A stretch of DNA of 52,766 bases from Synergistaceae bacterium (GTDB lineage Bacteria > Synergistota > Synergistia > Synergistales > Aminobacteriaceae). Of this stretch, positions 19,401 through 26,467 are shown piece by piece. The stretch lies in NCBI GenBank assembly GCA_031277095.1, contig JAISLU010000082.1:1-52766 (forward strand), written 5' to 3'. Below the pieces are notes generated by a model. The model saw only the letters and a program-made list of their open reading frames with translations. It made no database searches and had not been told where the DNA came from. Position 1 is the stretch's first letter, and each line of letters begins with the position of its first letter. A program made the position numbers and the translations under genes.

Positions 19401-20297
19401 GTCGAAGGGCACCATCATACGGGCACGGTTGACCTGCGCCCACATCCCGGAGGATTCGGGCTGATCGTAATAGTTTCGATTGACGCCATTGAATGCGATG
19501 TTGCCTTCGGCCGGCTTCGTTTCCGCCCCAGTCCAGTCGGGCCCTCTGATGGGCCAGGCCCCTTTTACGGGGTTGAAATAAAAATCGGCGGAGAAGTTGG
19601 GATGAGGGTAATAGTCCTCTTTGTAGCTCATCGCCATGCCCACCCTCATTCCCGCAAAGGCCTCGGCGTTGTTCGCACTCAGGAGGCGCCACAAAGCCAG
19701 CTTCATCTGGTACATGCGGCTGTCGTTGGGCACGAGGTAATCGGTGTACTTGGCCGGGACGGGCTTCCCCGCGTTTGCCCCGCCGGGCAGGTAAGTACGG
19801 AGTTCCGGGATCATATCTTGGGGCGGCCTGCCTCTGCCGTTCCAGTTGGCCCACGACGTCCTTTTGAAAGTCAGGAAGTAGGGTTTGTTGGGGTTAGGGG
19901 TATAGTAACAGTTGACGTCGCCGATGATGTTGTTTTCTCGGAAAAGGTCGCGCCCATATCGCTGGGCCCTGGCCTCCCCGGATTCATCTCCGAACTTGCT
20001 GTAGGGCCGGGCCCCGGATCCATAGGTGCTGCCTTTGTCGATCAACTGCTGCCGCTGTGCCGGCGACCGGCCGTCGTTTTTGTGGGGCAGAATGCCGACG
20101 GGGCTGAACGCCATAGACGATCCCGTGTCCAGCAAAAAGAGTACGTTGGGCCGCACCCCTATCGGAAGCGCGTCCTCCAGAGGGTAGGCCGTTTTGGCTA
20201 TGGCGAGAAACGAGGCCTCCGCGTCCCGCGCCCAATAGAGAGTACCTAAAAAGAGAGTTCCTAAAAAAAGAGCCCATAAAGCGAGATATTTCTTCAT
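16476..20297 (-). CDS. PilY1-like pilus-tip protein with vWA domain
   Basis: This 1273-residue exported protein resembles PilY1/PilC, the tip adhesin and assembly factor of type IV pili. A signal peptide covers about 1-28 (LALWALFLGTLFLG...DAEAS). A von Willebrand A-type domain begins at NVLFLLDTGSSM, keeping the MIDAS pattern DxGxS, and the C-terminal half (about 690-1230) looks like the PilY1 beta-propeller (VVYIHTNRGVLHGVDYEDGDELWAFIPP, NGLYAMDATNPSETPRFLWG). It is the fourth gene of a minus-strand operon after three pilin-like genes, the same order as pilV-pilW-pilX-pilY1 in Pseudomonas. The ribosome site lies in a 13 bp tandem repeat. The core pilus genes are not in this window. Confidence 0.88.
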   Translation of the reverse strand: MKKYLALWALFLGTLFLGTLYWARDAEASFLAIAKTAYPLEDALPIGVRPNVLFLLDTGSSMAFSPVGILPHKNDGRSPAQRQQLIDKGSTYGSGARPYSKFGDESGEARAQRYGRDLFRENNIIGDVNCYYTPNPNKPYFLTFKRTSWANWNGRGRPPQDMIPELRTYLPGGANAGKPVPAKYTDYLVPNDSRMYQMKLALWRLLSANNAEAFAGMRVGMAMSYKEDYYPHPNFSADFYFNPVKGAWPIRGPDWTGAETKPAEGNIAFNGVNRNYYDQPESSGMWAQVNRARMMVPFDYIYQRAAAANGSVAYVPTDNLRNFLRHIDGIEDGNGDYFVNYELFADGKTPLATSIFSRHLLSGRTDTAGYAVVLFAADLSNNYSWMRLRLGLGSLRNKMYIDMKHFTTLKSPTSKPEFRAGNALGSAIDFFSPPPKLRFIGKDSKTETNTLGYFPVVGSCQPNWLIVFTAGDDSADDYTAAEAATKLFNTTKKEMRGRHWDGRGWEERTFAMDSGVRTLVVGMIDPDTRDSQVAKVKRSLNELARAGNPIMVRDASGKEVYVPNSNAEAYFATDVAGLVVSLKSILTQLTSRPFASGAPVVMPTQGDKNQKVLFSSSYRLNAMDQWDSWFKKTVLSGDVEGVEAWEFNAQKLVPKAKSRKVYTFSHTSGDSGTDVRLLHSMPRKTVQDLAGVPEENVQDFVRWLHEYNNTRILGDMEHSAPQVVAFPEAKVLSDDPIVSQRRHVVYIHTNRGVLHGVDYEDGDELWAFIPPNVFQTRLKALKFTPEGNWYAGDGVNSLKSLPHNLLSGPLTARDVSVNFNASDYRTILIGNLGWGGNGLYAMDATNPSETPRFLWGIDNDRYDGGPSNKVAVWGKTAASSKTGYEKLGLTIVPAIFLWADVSPSDKTHVVFLPGGLGYALGQDDHGKVFYAISPLDGTILRTFQEGDGFRGPAELGMGIAPASILEDDKRRNTGLITADSQGNVLYCDTTPRLDRWELKSVFQLKNGDGKPVAIPNALAAGVAAGSQMWIFGGSSGLQAPGKDDNGMQRGLFNPQNYIFGFNLTKTSADTALTIADSKMKELKYIKDESPSLPPFGSPRSAGDNKLDSSAIKGWYLPLRPALSTAKTSTQPEYVTTPPVLRAGVLYVSTFIPRVKKSEEDEACPDAGYSKIYALDPMTGMGRWKDRGRSAQSVLVGNVKITGMTIQGNRMYVAVKPLSASALSSLPSQVSENRFVLPDETLWSFELPPEEVQASPTINMNVPYIQYWRDIVNS

Positions 20298-20300
20298 AAT

Positions 20301-20339
20301 ATACCTTCCTTATATACCTTCCTTATATACCTTCTTTAT
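20301..20339 (-). promoter_or_regulatory. Triplicated Shine-Dalgarno in a 13 bp tandem repeat
   Basis: Three consecutive 13 bp units (minus strand ATAAGGAAGGTAT twice exactly, plus one unit with AAGAAGG) lie directly upstream of the PilY1-like start at 20297. Each unit carries a Shine-Dalgarno-like core, the closest one six bases from the ATG. Slippage would change the number of ribosome sites without touching the coding frame. Confidence 0.8.
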
Positions 20340-20351
20340 TGAAAACTTGAA

Positions 20352-21050
20352 TCAGGGAGAGCTGTTCGGGTCCAGAACCTGAAAAAACGCCTCTTCCGTT
20401 ACGCGGACGGGCTTGTCTCCCGGCGAGTACGGCAGCCTGAAAAGCTGTACCCTTATCAGATAAGCGCCGAAATAGTCCAAATCGACCCGAGAGCCCTCCT
20501 TTTTCTCCTTCGCCGGTTCGTCCTCGTTGGGGACTCCGGGGGTTTTGCTGACGCTTTCCATGGAGCTTCCCACGCCCATTTGGCTGGAGGTGAGTTTCAG
20601 CATGGGGGGAAGCCTCCGCAGCTCCGAGGGGTTGTTCAGGATCGTGTTCTCCAACTGGCCCGCCTCGTAGGTGAGGTCGAAGACCTCCAGAAGAACCCTC
20701 CGATTCCCCTCGGTCACATCCGCGCGGAGGCCGGGCCCGTCGATCAGCAGGCCGTCCACCGTCCCCAGAGACGGCCGTTCCCCCCAGTTCCCCCCCGAAG
20801 AGGGATGTATGGCCCTGTGGGTGCTGGACATTTTGTAGAGAATGGCCCCCTTGGTTTTTTCGATATAATCGGAAGCCAGTACCTGGTCCGAATACCGGCT
20901 GCTTCTGACCGTCGCCAGTTTTTTGGAAGACACCGCGAACCCGAAGCTCCCGGCGACCAAAATACTTCCGAACAGCACGATAACCAGCGCCGCGGGCAGG
21001 GCCATGCCGTCGTGGCGGGAGAAAAAGCCTCTCAATTTCTCATCCTTCAT
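20352..21050 (-). CDS. PilX-like minor pilin/pilus assembly protein
   Basis: This product of about 232 residues has a short basic N-terminus, then GMALPAALVIVLFGSILVAGSFGFAVSS, a single hydrophobic helix like that of PilX-type proteins (GMAL motif). The rest is soluble and has no recognised domain; KGAILYKM... and a C-terminal FRLPYSPGDKPVRVTEEAFFQVL segment stand out. I start it at the ATG at 21050 with GGAGG upstream; an in-frame TTG at 21083 lies within tandem repeats. It is the third gene of the pilin-like operon, just before the PilY1-like gene, which matches the pilX position in Pseudomonas. Confidence 0.75.
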   Translation of the reverse strand: MKDEKLRGFFSRHDGMALPAALVIVLFGSILVAGSFGFAVSSKKLATVRSSRYSDQVLASDYIEKTKGAILYKMSSTHRAIHPSSGGNWGERPSLGTVDGLLIDGPGLRADVTEGNRRVLLEVFDLTYEAGQLENTILNNPSELRRLPPMLKLTSSQMGVGSSMESVSKTPGVPNEDEPAKEKKEGSRVDLDYFGAYLIRVQLFRLPYSPGDKPVRVTEEAFFQVLDPNSSP

Positions 21051-21108
21051 CCAATTTTTATCCTCCAACTTTTTATCCTTCAATTTTTAACCTTCAATTT
21101 CTATCCTT

Positions 21109-21150
21109 ATTCCTTATTTTCAATTCCTTATTTTCAATTCCTTATCCTCC
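21109..21150. repeat. 14 bp tandem repeat between pilin-like genes
   Basis: ATTCCTTATTTTCA is repeated (21109-21122, 21123-21136) with a third partial copy (21137 onwards). It covers the end of the PilW-like gene and its downstream spacer, and degenerate related pieces continue to the next start at 21050. Confidence 0.75.
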
Positions 21151-22249
21151 AGCTTAGGGCGCCTGTTATGATCGGGTATTTACGGTCCGAGACGGAGAGA
21201 GGAGGGGCAAATTCGGGCCAATCGGAAGGGGAGCCGCCGGAGGCTCGGGGTGTACTTCCCCGGGCGGCGACGTACATCGTCAGCAGACGCTTTTCGGAGT
21301 CGAAGGTAAAATAGAGCCCCGCGATCCCCCGGGCAACGACCTTGCTGACGCGGTCCGCCGCCTCGAGGCCGGTGTCGAAAAACTCCTGAATCAGTTCTCC
21401 GTTTTTGAGGTAAAGGCGGCAGCACTGCACAAGGTGTACCTCTTCGTAGGGAGACAGGGTTCTGCTGAAACTTATTCGGCTCTCGGGAGCCATGACGGCG
21501 ACGGCGCCATTGACCCGGTCGCCGCTTCCCGAGCCTCTGGCCGCTCCGCCGTTGTCCCATCCGGCGAGCCAAAAAGGCACCCGCGCGGTGGGAAACGTAA
21601 TCCACCGGCGGGTGGAAGCCTTCGACGCCGCAGAGCTGTTTTTTTCCGAGATCCCCACCTCCCGTCCGTCGTATTGGAAGGACTCCAAAACCTCCACGTC
21701 TCCGTCGGCGAACTGCAGTTTCACCTCGTCTCCCTGGGCGATTTCCGTTCCCGCGAACTCCATAGCCCTGACACGGACCCCCGTGGGGAGGGACCAGGCG
21801 TAATACAGCACGGAGCCGGCGTAAACTTTTTGCCCGTCGGGCAAGGTCGTTTTCGCGGTCACGAAGGAGGCCGGTTTCAAGTCCGGGGCCGTCGCCAGCG
21901 TTACGGGGCCTCCCCAGTCCCGGCTTACGGCTCCCATGGACGCCATAACGGGAGGGGTAGCCGCGGAATAAAAGGACTCGGCAAAAGACCCTTGCCCTTC
22001 TTTATTGTTGGGCATTCCCAGTCCTGCGTTGCCGATTTGGGCTCCGACGGTCTGAAAAGCGGTTTCCATTTCCTGCTGCGCGATGGAATATTCCTCCGTC
22101 TGCGTGACGAGTCCGCTGAATATCCAAAGAGAACCCATCACGGCGACCCCCACGACGGCCATGACAAACGAGGCAATCAAAACTTCTGTCAGAGAAAAAC
22201 CGCGATTGAATTTCATGTCCACTCTTTTTTTCATCCTGTTCGCCGTCAT
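21134..22249 (-). CDS. PilW-like minor pilin
   Basis: This 371-residue protein has a type IV prepilin signature: basic leader, then RGFSLTEVLIASFVMAVVGV with the conserved Gly before Phe and Glu at position +5, followed by a hydrophobic helix. Prepilin peptidase would cut after the Gly. PilW proteins are the largest minor pilins, and this length fits. The ATG at 22249 overlaps the upstream stop in ATGA; internal ATGs at 22234 or 22216 would give a more usual leader length (12 or 6 residues). The C-terminal end lies in a 14 bp tandem repeat. Confidence 0.8.
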   Translation of the reverse strand: MTANRMKKRVDMKFNRGFSLTEVLIASFVMAVVGVAVMGSLWIFSGLVTQTEEYSIAQQEMETAFQTVGAQIGNAGLGMPNNKEGQGSFAESFYSAATPPVMASMGAVSRDWGGPVTLATAPDLKPASFVTAKTTLPDGQKVYAGSVLYYAWSLPTGVRVRAMEFAGTEIAQGDEVKLQFADGDVEVLESFQYDGREVGISEKNSSAASKASTRRWITFPTARVPFWLAGWDNGGAARGSGSGDRVNGAVAVMAPESRISFSRTLSPYEEVHLVQCCRLYLKNGELIQEFFDTGLEAADRVSKVVARGIAGLYFTFDSEKRLLTMYVAARGSTPRASGGSPSDWPEFAPPLSVSDRKYPIITGALSWRIRN

Positions 22250-22719
22250 CCGTCGCTGACGTCGATGACGTCGTCAGCCGTTTTTTCGGAGAATTTGTTG
22301 ATGGATTTCCGCAGGACGAAAGGGGCTTTTTTCGAGTGCGGCGACGAAAGGGTCAACTGGATCAGGTGCGCCCCGCCGTCGGAGGCAATGTTGTCGGCCA
22401 CGACCTTGTATCCGTGGAGGTGGTCGCCGCTTCCCCCCATGAGGATGATCGCTTCCCTTACGGTCTTGTCGAAATTGGCGTCGAAATTGGTTGGAGGCAT
22501 GGCTTCCAAGGTTTCGAACAGCGCGGTGGCGACGGACCGGGATTTCAGCTCGTCCCGGCCGAGTGCCCCCAGGCGGGAAGCCCCTATGGCCGAGTAAAGA
22601 ATCCCCCAAATCGAAACCCCTAAAATCACTATCAGAAGAACGCATTCGACGACAGTAAAACCCCCGCGAACACCCGGTTGGATAGGCCATTTTTTCGATA
22701 TTCCCCAATGCCGTTTCAT
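22246..22719 (-). CDS. PilV-like minor pilin
   Basis: This 157-residue protein begins the pilin operon. Its N-terminus is a prepilin leader followed by GGFTVVECVLLIVILGVSIWGI: the Gly-Phe processing site, Glu at +5 and a hydrophobic helix are all present. The rest is a short globular domain. The ATG at 22719 is preceded by AGAGGTG. A minus-strand TTGACA-like box (plus 22753-22758) lies upstream but I see no convincing -10. Its stop overlaps the next start by four bases. Confidence 0.8.
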   Translation of the reverse strand: MKRHWGISKKWPIQPGVRGGFTVVECVLLIVILGVSIWGILYSAIGASRLGALGRDELKSRSVATALFETLEAMPPTNFDANFDKTVREAIILMGGSGDHLHGYKVVADNIASDGGAHLIQLTLSSPHSKKAPFVLRKSINKFSEKTADDVIDVSDG

Positions 22720-23463
22720 GGATAACACCTCTTTTTATGTTGGAATATGCCGTGTCAAAACGTTGTAAACGCGAAAAAAGGGATAAAAATAAATAAATGA
22801 AATAAATCATTTAATTAGAGAAGATAAATCGACATAATATAACATTTTATAAATAAAAATTTTGTAAGTTAAAGTTACAACTAGCTTTAAATATATTTAT
22901 TCATGAATAATCATGATGAAATATAAATCATTTTCATTTTATGGGCGAAGCAAAAAACGCTTAATGTACATTAAGTAAAATAAAGGTTCTCGCTCAAAAT
23001 TTCAGATTGATTCCGGTAGAGAAAAGATTTTATGGAATATTCGAGGGAAGTTCGATTTATGAGCATTCTCGGACATGTGCCTTTTTAATTGGCAGCATTT
23101 GTCCGGGTTTATTGTTTGAGTTTGAGTTTATGTTTGTCTTTAAATTGAAATTGAAATTTAAATTGAATATGACAAACTCCAACCCAGCACTTTTCTGGGC
23201 GGCTTGTTTCAATGCTTGTTCCGCGAGCTTTTTGAAGCCATCAGGCGTGTTAGGTGATCGAGGCGAAAGAGTGTAGTTTCATTCTCCGTGAAACTTCATT
23301 TGTTTCTACTGCCGGGCGCCGGTGCAATAAATTTTACGATTTATGTTACAATGCTCCCGTCAATGTCCGCTCGATGTTCATTTGAAGGTCTGTGAGATTA
23401 GATGTTTTTAGATCAAGGGTTTATTTGGGTCAAGGTACATGTTAGAAAGGGGTTGTTTAAGTA
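22720..23463. other. AT-rich intergenic region between divergent units
   Basis: About 740 bp between the minus-strand pilin operon and the plus-strand secreted-protein gene. The segment 22780-22990 is extremely AT-rich and probably holds regulatory sites. On the minus strand, about 23170-23252 can be read PDGFKKLAEQALKQAAQKSA, which looks like a coding remnant but has no start. A run of AAATTG/AAATTT hexamers lies near 23141-23166. A TACAAT at 23347-23352 could be a -10 for the gene at 23464, with no good -35. Confidence 0.5.
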
Positions 23464-23964
23464 GTGAAGAAGTCAGTTGTGTTGGTGTTGTTGATCGTGG
23501 CGGTTGTATGCTCCGCGTTGCCCGCGATGGGGTGGGATCCTGCGAAGCAAAAGAATTTGGGTCAAGATCATGTCAAAATGCAGTGGTACCTTTTGGATTA
23601 CGGCACGAAAGATAACGGAGTTCCTTTTGCGATTTCCAGAAAATATTACACGAACGAGTCCATCAAACAGCAGACCATCGATCTCCTGATGTCGAAGTTT
23701 GGAATTGCTGCGGCTGTGGCGGGGAGTCTTTACTTTACCGAGTATGAATATGAGTACACCAAGGACGGGAAGCAGTTTGCGGTAACGTATCTGCGTCACT
23801 ACGACATGCTGGGTAACGAAATCTACGGGACCGTCTACGACGACAGTTCCGACGCCACGAAGAAAATTTTCGCGGCCGTCGATCCCAAATCCACGCCAGG
23901 TAAAGGCGCGGCTTTGGCTGTGCCCAAGACTCCGGCCCAAGCCAAAACACCTAAGAAAAAATAA
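23464..23964 (+). CDS. Small secreted protein of unknown function
   Basis: This 166-residue protein has a clear signal peptide (MKKSVVLVLLIVAVVCSALPAMG, cut before WDPAK) behind AGAAAGGGG. The mature domain of about 110 residues is rich in Tyr and charged residues (YYTNESIKQQTIDLLMSKFG, YFTEYEYEYTKDGKQFAVTY) and ends in a Pro/Ala/Lys-rich tail (TPAQAKTPKKK). I do not recognise the family. It is followed by a strong terminator, so it is a single-gene transcription unit. The start is a GTG according to the reading frame, translated as Met. Confidence 0.75.
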   Translation: MKKSVVLVLLIVAVVCSALPAMGWDPAKQKNLGQDHVKMQWYLLDYGTKDNGVPFAISRKYYTNESIKQQTIDLLMSKFGIAAAVAGSLYFTEYEYEYTKDGKQFAVTYLRHYDMLGNEIYGTVYDDSSDATKKIFAAVDPKSTPGKGAALAVPKTPAQAKTPKKK

Positions 23965-23987
23965 ATAAATACTGCACAGACGCGACG

Positions 23988-24017
23988 CCGAAGAGGAACG
24001 TTCCTCTTCGGTTTTTT
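23988..24017 (+). terminator. Strong intrinsic terminator
   Basis: CCGAAGAGGAAC and GTTCCTCTTCGG form a perfect 24 bp palindrome (23988-24011) followed directly by TTTTTT. It ends the secreted-protein transcript and isolates it from the NusG-II gene. Confidence 0.92.
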
Positions 24018-24032
24018 AATGAACGAAAACCG

Positions 24033-24482
24033 ATGAAAAAGATTCGAATGAGAAAAATTCGGATGGAAAAAGATTCGAATGGGAAAAATTCGAACCGAAA
24101 ATTGACGCGCAGGAAGTTTATAGTTAAGGGGGATCTATGGCTTCTACTGTGTCTGCTGGGTGTTTTGGCCTTTCATTTTTTCGCGGCGCGCGAACGCAAG
24201 GCGGAAGGCGAAAGATACGCCGAGATCACCGTGGAGGGCCAAGTCGACGCCGTTGTCTCTCTGAGCGAAGATGGAGTCTACACCCCCGCCCGCCGGCCCG
24301 CCGTGCAGATCCAGGTTCGGGATGGAGCCGTGGGGTTCGTCCATTCCGATTGTCCGGACAAAATATGCGTTCACTCGGGTTTTCTGTCGACGCCGGGCCA
24401 GTCGGCCGCGTGCCTTCCCAACAAGGTCGTACTCCGAGTAGCCCTTCGAAAAGGACAGCCGGTGGACAGCGTGACTTATTGA
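24033..24482 (+). CDS. NusG domain II-containing (DUF1312-type) membrane-anchored protein
   Basis: This protein of up to 149 residues has one N-terminal membrane segment (LWLLLCLLGVLAFHFFA) and an extracytoplasmic NusG-II-like domain with conserved cysteines (VHSDCPDKICVHSGFLSTPG, then SAACLPNKVVLRV). Such proteins are usually encoded with a Gx transporter and, in many anaerobes, with ApbE/Rnf-type redox genes; the Gx gene follows here. The first 22 codons lie in two copies of a 31 bp repeat (24032-24093, peptide KIRMRKIRMEKDSNGKNSN), so the real start may be later. No strong ribosome site is seen at 24033. Confidence 0.8.
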   Translation: MKKIRMRKIRMEKDSNGKNSNRKLTRRKFIVKGDLWLLLCLLGVLAFHFFAARERKAEGERYAEITVEGQVDAVVSLSEDGVYTPARRPAVQIQVRDGAVGFVHSDCPDKICVHSGFLSTPGQSAACLPNKVVLRVALRKGQPVDSVTY

Positions 24483-24596
24483 TGAAATGATGATATTGAG
24501 GATTAAAGAATTGAAGGATCTCGAATTGTTCTTCATCAAGTCATTGAATATGGATCAGTGAATCTCAATCGATGAGCCTGAAGGGAATTCAATGAA

Positions 24597-25112
24597 ATGA
24601 AAAAATTCACGTTGCATGAGATCACCACCCTCGCCCTCATGCTGTCCATGATTTTCGTTCTCTCGGCGTTGGAAGGAATGTTTCCGCCGCTGCCGTTCCA
24701 CATGCGTTTCGGGCTTTCCAACGTGGTGACGATGTACGCGCTCTTTTTCATCGGCGGGCGCGCCGCCTTCACCTTGGCGGGCTTGAAATCTCTGTCCGTT
24801 CTGCTGATGAGGGGACCTGTGGCCGGGTTGTTGAGCCTGAGCGGCGGCGTTCTCTCTCTTTTGATGATCGCTCTGCTGGCGGCTGTGTGTCGGAACGCGT
24901 CGTATTTTCTCCTCAGCGTCGCCGGCGCGATCACCCACAACATGGGGCAACTGGCCGTGGCATCGTGGCTCACCTCGACCAATTTGCTCGCCCTTTTTCC
25001 GGTGATGATCCTTGCGGGTATTTTGGCCGGCAGCCTGACGGCCGCGCTGCTCCGGGTCGTGATGCCCTTTTTCAAAAGGGCCGCCGCCCCAAACCGTCCC
25101 GGCCCGCCATGA
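24597..25112 (+). CDS. Gx transporter family membrane protein
   Basis: This 171-residue protein has five or six hydrophobic helices and the family start KKFTLHEITTLALMLSMIFV, then PPLPFHMRFGLSNVVTMYAL and the long GPVAGLLSLSGGVLSL loop. It belongs to the group sometimes annotated as heptaprenyl diphosphate synthase component I, now thought to be small-molecule S-component-like transporters. It is paired with the NusG-II gene 115 bp upstream. A following frame (ATG at 25109 overlapping its stop) opens like a signal peptide but is lost after about 25 codons, so a third operon member may have been deleted. Confidence 0.85.
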   Translation: MKKFTLHEITTLALMLSMIFVLSALEGMFPPLPFHMRFGLSNVVTMYALFFIGGRAAFTLAGLKSLSVLLMRGPVAGLLSLSGGVLSLLMIALLAAVCRNASYFLLSVAGAITHNMGQLAVASWLTSTNLLALFPVMILAGILAGSLTAALLRVVMPFFKRAAAPNRPGPP

Positions 25113-25177
25113 GCCGTGGAAGGGTCTTCGTCGTCGCACTTTGCTCTGCTTGCGGTACTTGCCTCGATATCCCGGTA

Positions 25178-25567
25178 TTATTTTTCCAAGTTTTTGAAAT
25201 AGGTGGCAAACTCTTTGTCGTGTATCATGATATGACTTTTCAGCCAATCGGCCACGGCCCTGTTGATTTTGAGCAGAACCGTGAGAGCGCCGTTACCGGA
25301 GTCGTACTCCTGTTTCATTTTTTTGAAAGCGGCCACAAAATCGGTGTGCATCTTTTTGTGGGCTATGGCTTTGGGGTATCGCGCTTTGATGTGCAAAAGC
25401 TGCTCGTCGTTAAAATGTTTTTCCACATATTCACCTAAAAATTTCAATGTCTGAGGGACGCGATCTTTATTGTTTTGATCGAACAAGATATCTATCTGCC
25501 TGAAAAGCTCTTTATGCTGTGTGTCGATTGCCGGGATGCCCGTCTCCAAACTTTGATTCCAAAGCAT
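25178..25567 (-). CDS. Bacteriohemerythrin
   Basis: This 129-residue protein is a non-haem di-iron oxygen-binding hemerythrin, probably an oxygen scavenger, carrier or sensor in an anaerobe. All expected ligands are visible in order: DTQHKELF, EKHFNDEQLLH with the bridging Glu, HKKMHTDF, and the C-terminal HIMIHDKEFATYF. The length is that of single-domain bacterial forms. A strong AAAGGAGG lies upstream of the ATG at 25567. The Rrf2 regulator gene sits 190 bp upstream on the same strand, which suggests that both belong to an oxygen or redox response. Confidence 0.94.
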   Translation of the reverse strand: MLWNQSLETGIPAIDTQHKELFRQIDILFDQNNKDRVPQTLKFLGEYVEKHFNDEQLLHIKARYPKAIAHKKMHTDFVAAFKKMKQEYDSGNGALTVLLKINRAVADWLKSHIMIHDKEFATYFKNLEK

Positions 25568-25757
25568 ACCTCACAGCCTCCTTTGTGAAATATTTAGTTA
25601 ATATTTTAAATGCAAACTCTTAAAAATTATTAAGTATTTACGGCAAAAAATCAGGAAAGGCCATCACAAACCCTCACTCTCCCGCCCATATCCAGAGGAG
25701 ACGAGTTCCCAAACCCCATTTGTTTTCTCGCCATGGGCATAGAAATGGAAGATGGCC

Positions 25758-26198
25758 TCAAATACAGTATTGACCGCCGTCGTTGTGTTTATGATGTTCG
25801 TCGAGGATATCCTGCAAAGTGATGTTGTCCAGATAGTTCGCTATGACCTGTCCCAGTCCGCGCCATACCCCCACTGTCATACAATAGCTGCTGCGGCTGC
25901 ACGTATTCACTTCGTCCTCCAGACACGCCACAGGGGCCAGACTGCCCTCCGTCAGGCGCAAAATGGCACCGACGGTGTAAAGCTCGGGGGATTTCGCCAG
26001 TTTATACCCTCCTTGGAATCCTCGCGCCGTCTTCAGTATGTCGGCGTTTTTCAAGAGCGTTATGATCTGTTCGAGATAGTTCTTCGAAATGTTTTGCCTT
26101 TCGGCCACGTCCTTCAACGCAACGAAATCGTCGTTTCCGTGTTCGGCCAAGTCCAACAACATTCGCAGGGCATACCGCCCCTTCGTCGATATTTTCAC
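25758..26198 (-). CDS. Rrf2/IscR-family transcriptional regulator
   Basis: This 146-residue DNA-binding protein has the Rrf2 N-terminal winged helix (MKISTKGRYALRMLLDLAEH, NISKNYLEQIITLLKNADIL, RGFQGGYKLAKSP) and three C-terminal cysteines (ACLEDEVNTCSRSSYC) in the spacing used by IscR, RsrR and related members to hold an Fe-S cluster. It should therefore sense iron-sulphur, oxygen or NO status. The GTG start at 26198 has GAGGTGACG upstream. Targets cannot be read, but the neighbouring hemerythrin is a reasonable candidate. Confidence 0.92.
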   Translation of the reverse strand: MKISTKGRYALRMLLDLAEHGNDDFVALKDVAERQNISKNYLEQIITLLKNADILKTARGFQGGYKLAKSPELYTVGAILRLTEGSLAPVACLEDEVNTCSRSSYCMTVGVWRGLGQVIANYLDNITLQDILDEHHKHNDGGQYCI

Positions 26199-26371
26199 AG
26201 CTCGTCACCTCGTATAGTTGTGAGTTTGATCAATATTAAATTCTCTTTATTAAATTCTCTTTATAAATTATTCTTCATTAACTAAATTACCCTTCATTAT
26301 AGTAGATATTGCGCCATTGTTCTCGTCAAGATTGAGATTTCAGGTAAAATTCAAGGCCAATTCAAGACGAA

Positions 26372-26438
26372 CGCTTGCGAAGCGAGGGGTCGGGAAGACC
26401 AAAGGCGTTCTCCTCCGCTAAGAGAAAAACGCCTTTGG
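26372..26438 (+). other. Cluster of three hairpins, possible structured RNA or repeat
   Basis: Three stems follow one another: CGCTT/AAGCG (26372-26384), GGTC/GACC (26388-26400) and a perfect 11 bp pair CCAAAGGCGTT (26399-26409) with AACGCCTTTGG (26428-26438). No T-tract follows on the plus strand. The position, 30 bp beyond the end of the minus-strand YigZ gene, would also suit a transcript end. A minus-strand frame across it appears to be chance. Confidence 0.4.
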
Positions 26439-26467
26439 CAAGGGGGGAAGGATACAGGTATTGGTGG

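Noticed and set aside
17889-20249. 786-residue open frame on the plus strand opposite the PilY1-like gene
   Set aside because: It mirrors the minus-strand gene, has a His/Arg/Gly-rich shadow composition and no ribosome site or recognisable domain.
23007-23276. 89-residue plus-strand frame in the AT-rich region
   Set aside because: It contains a low-complexity Phe/Lys/Leu run from AT-rich hexamers and lacks a ribosome site.
25109-25180. Signal-peptide-like frame overlapping the end of the Gx transporter gene
   Set aside because: It opens well but runs into the antisense of the hemerythrin gene after about 25 codons; too little to call, mentioned only under the Gx gene.
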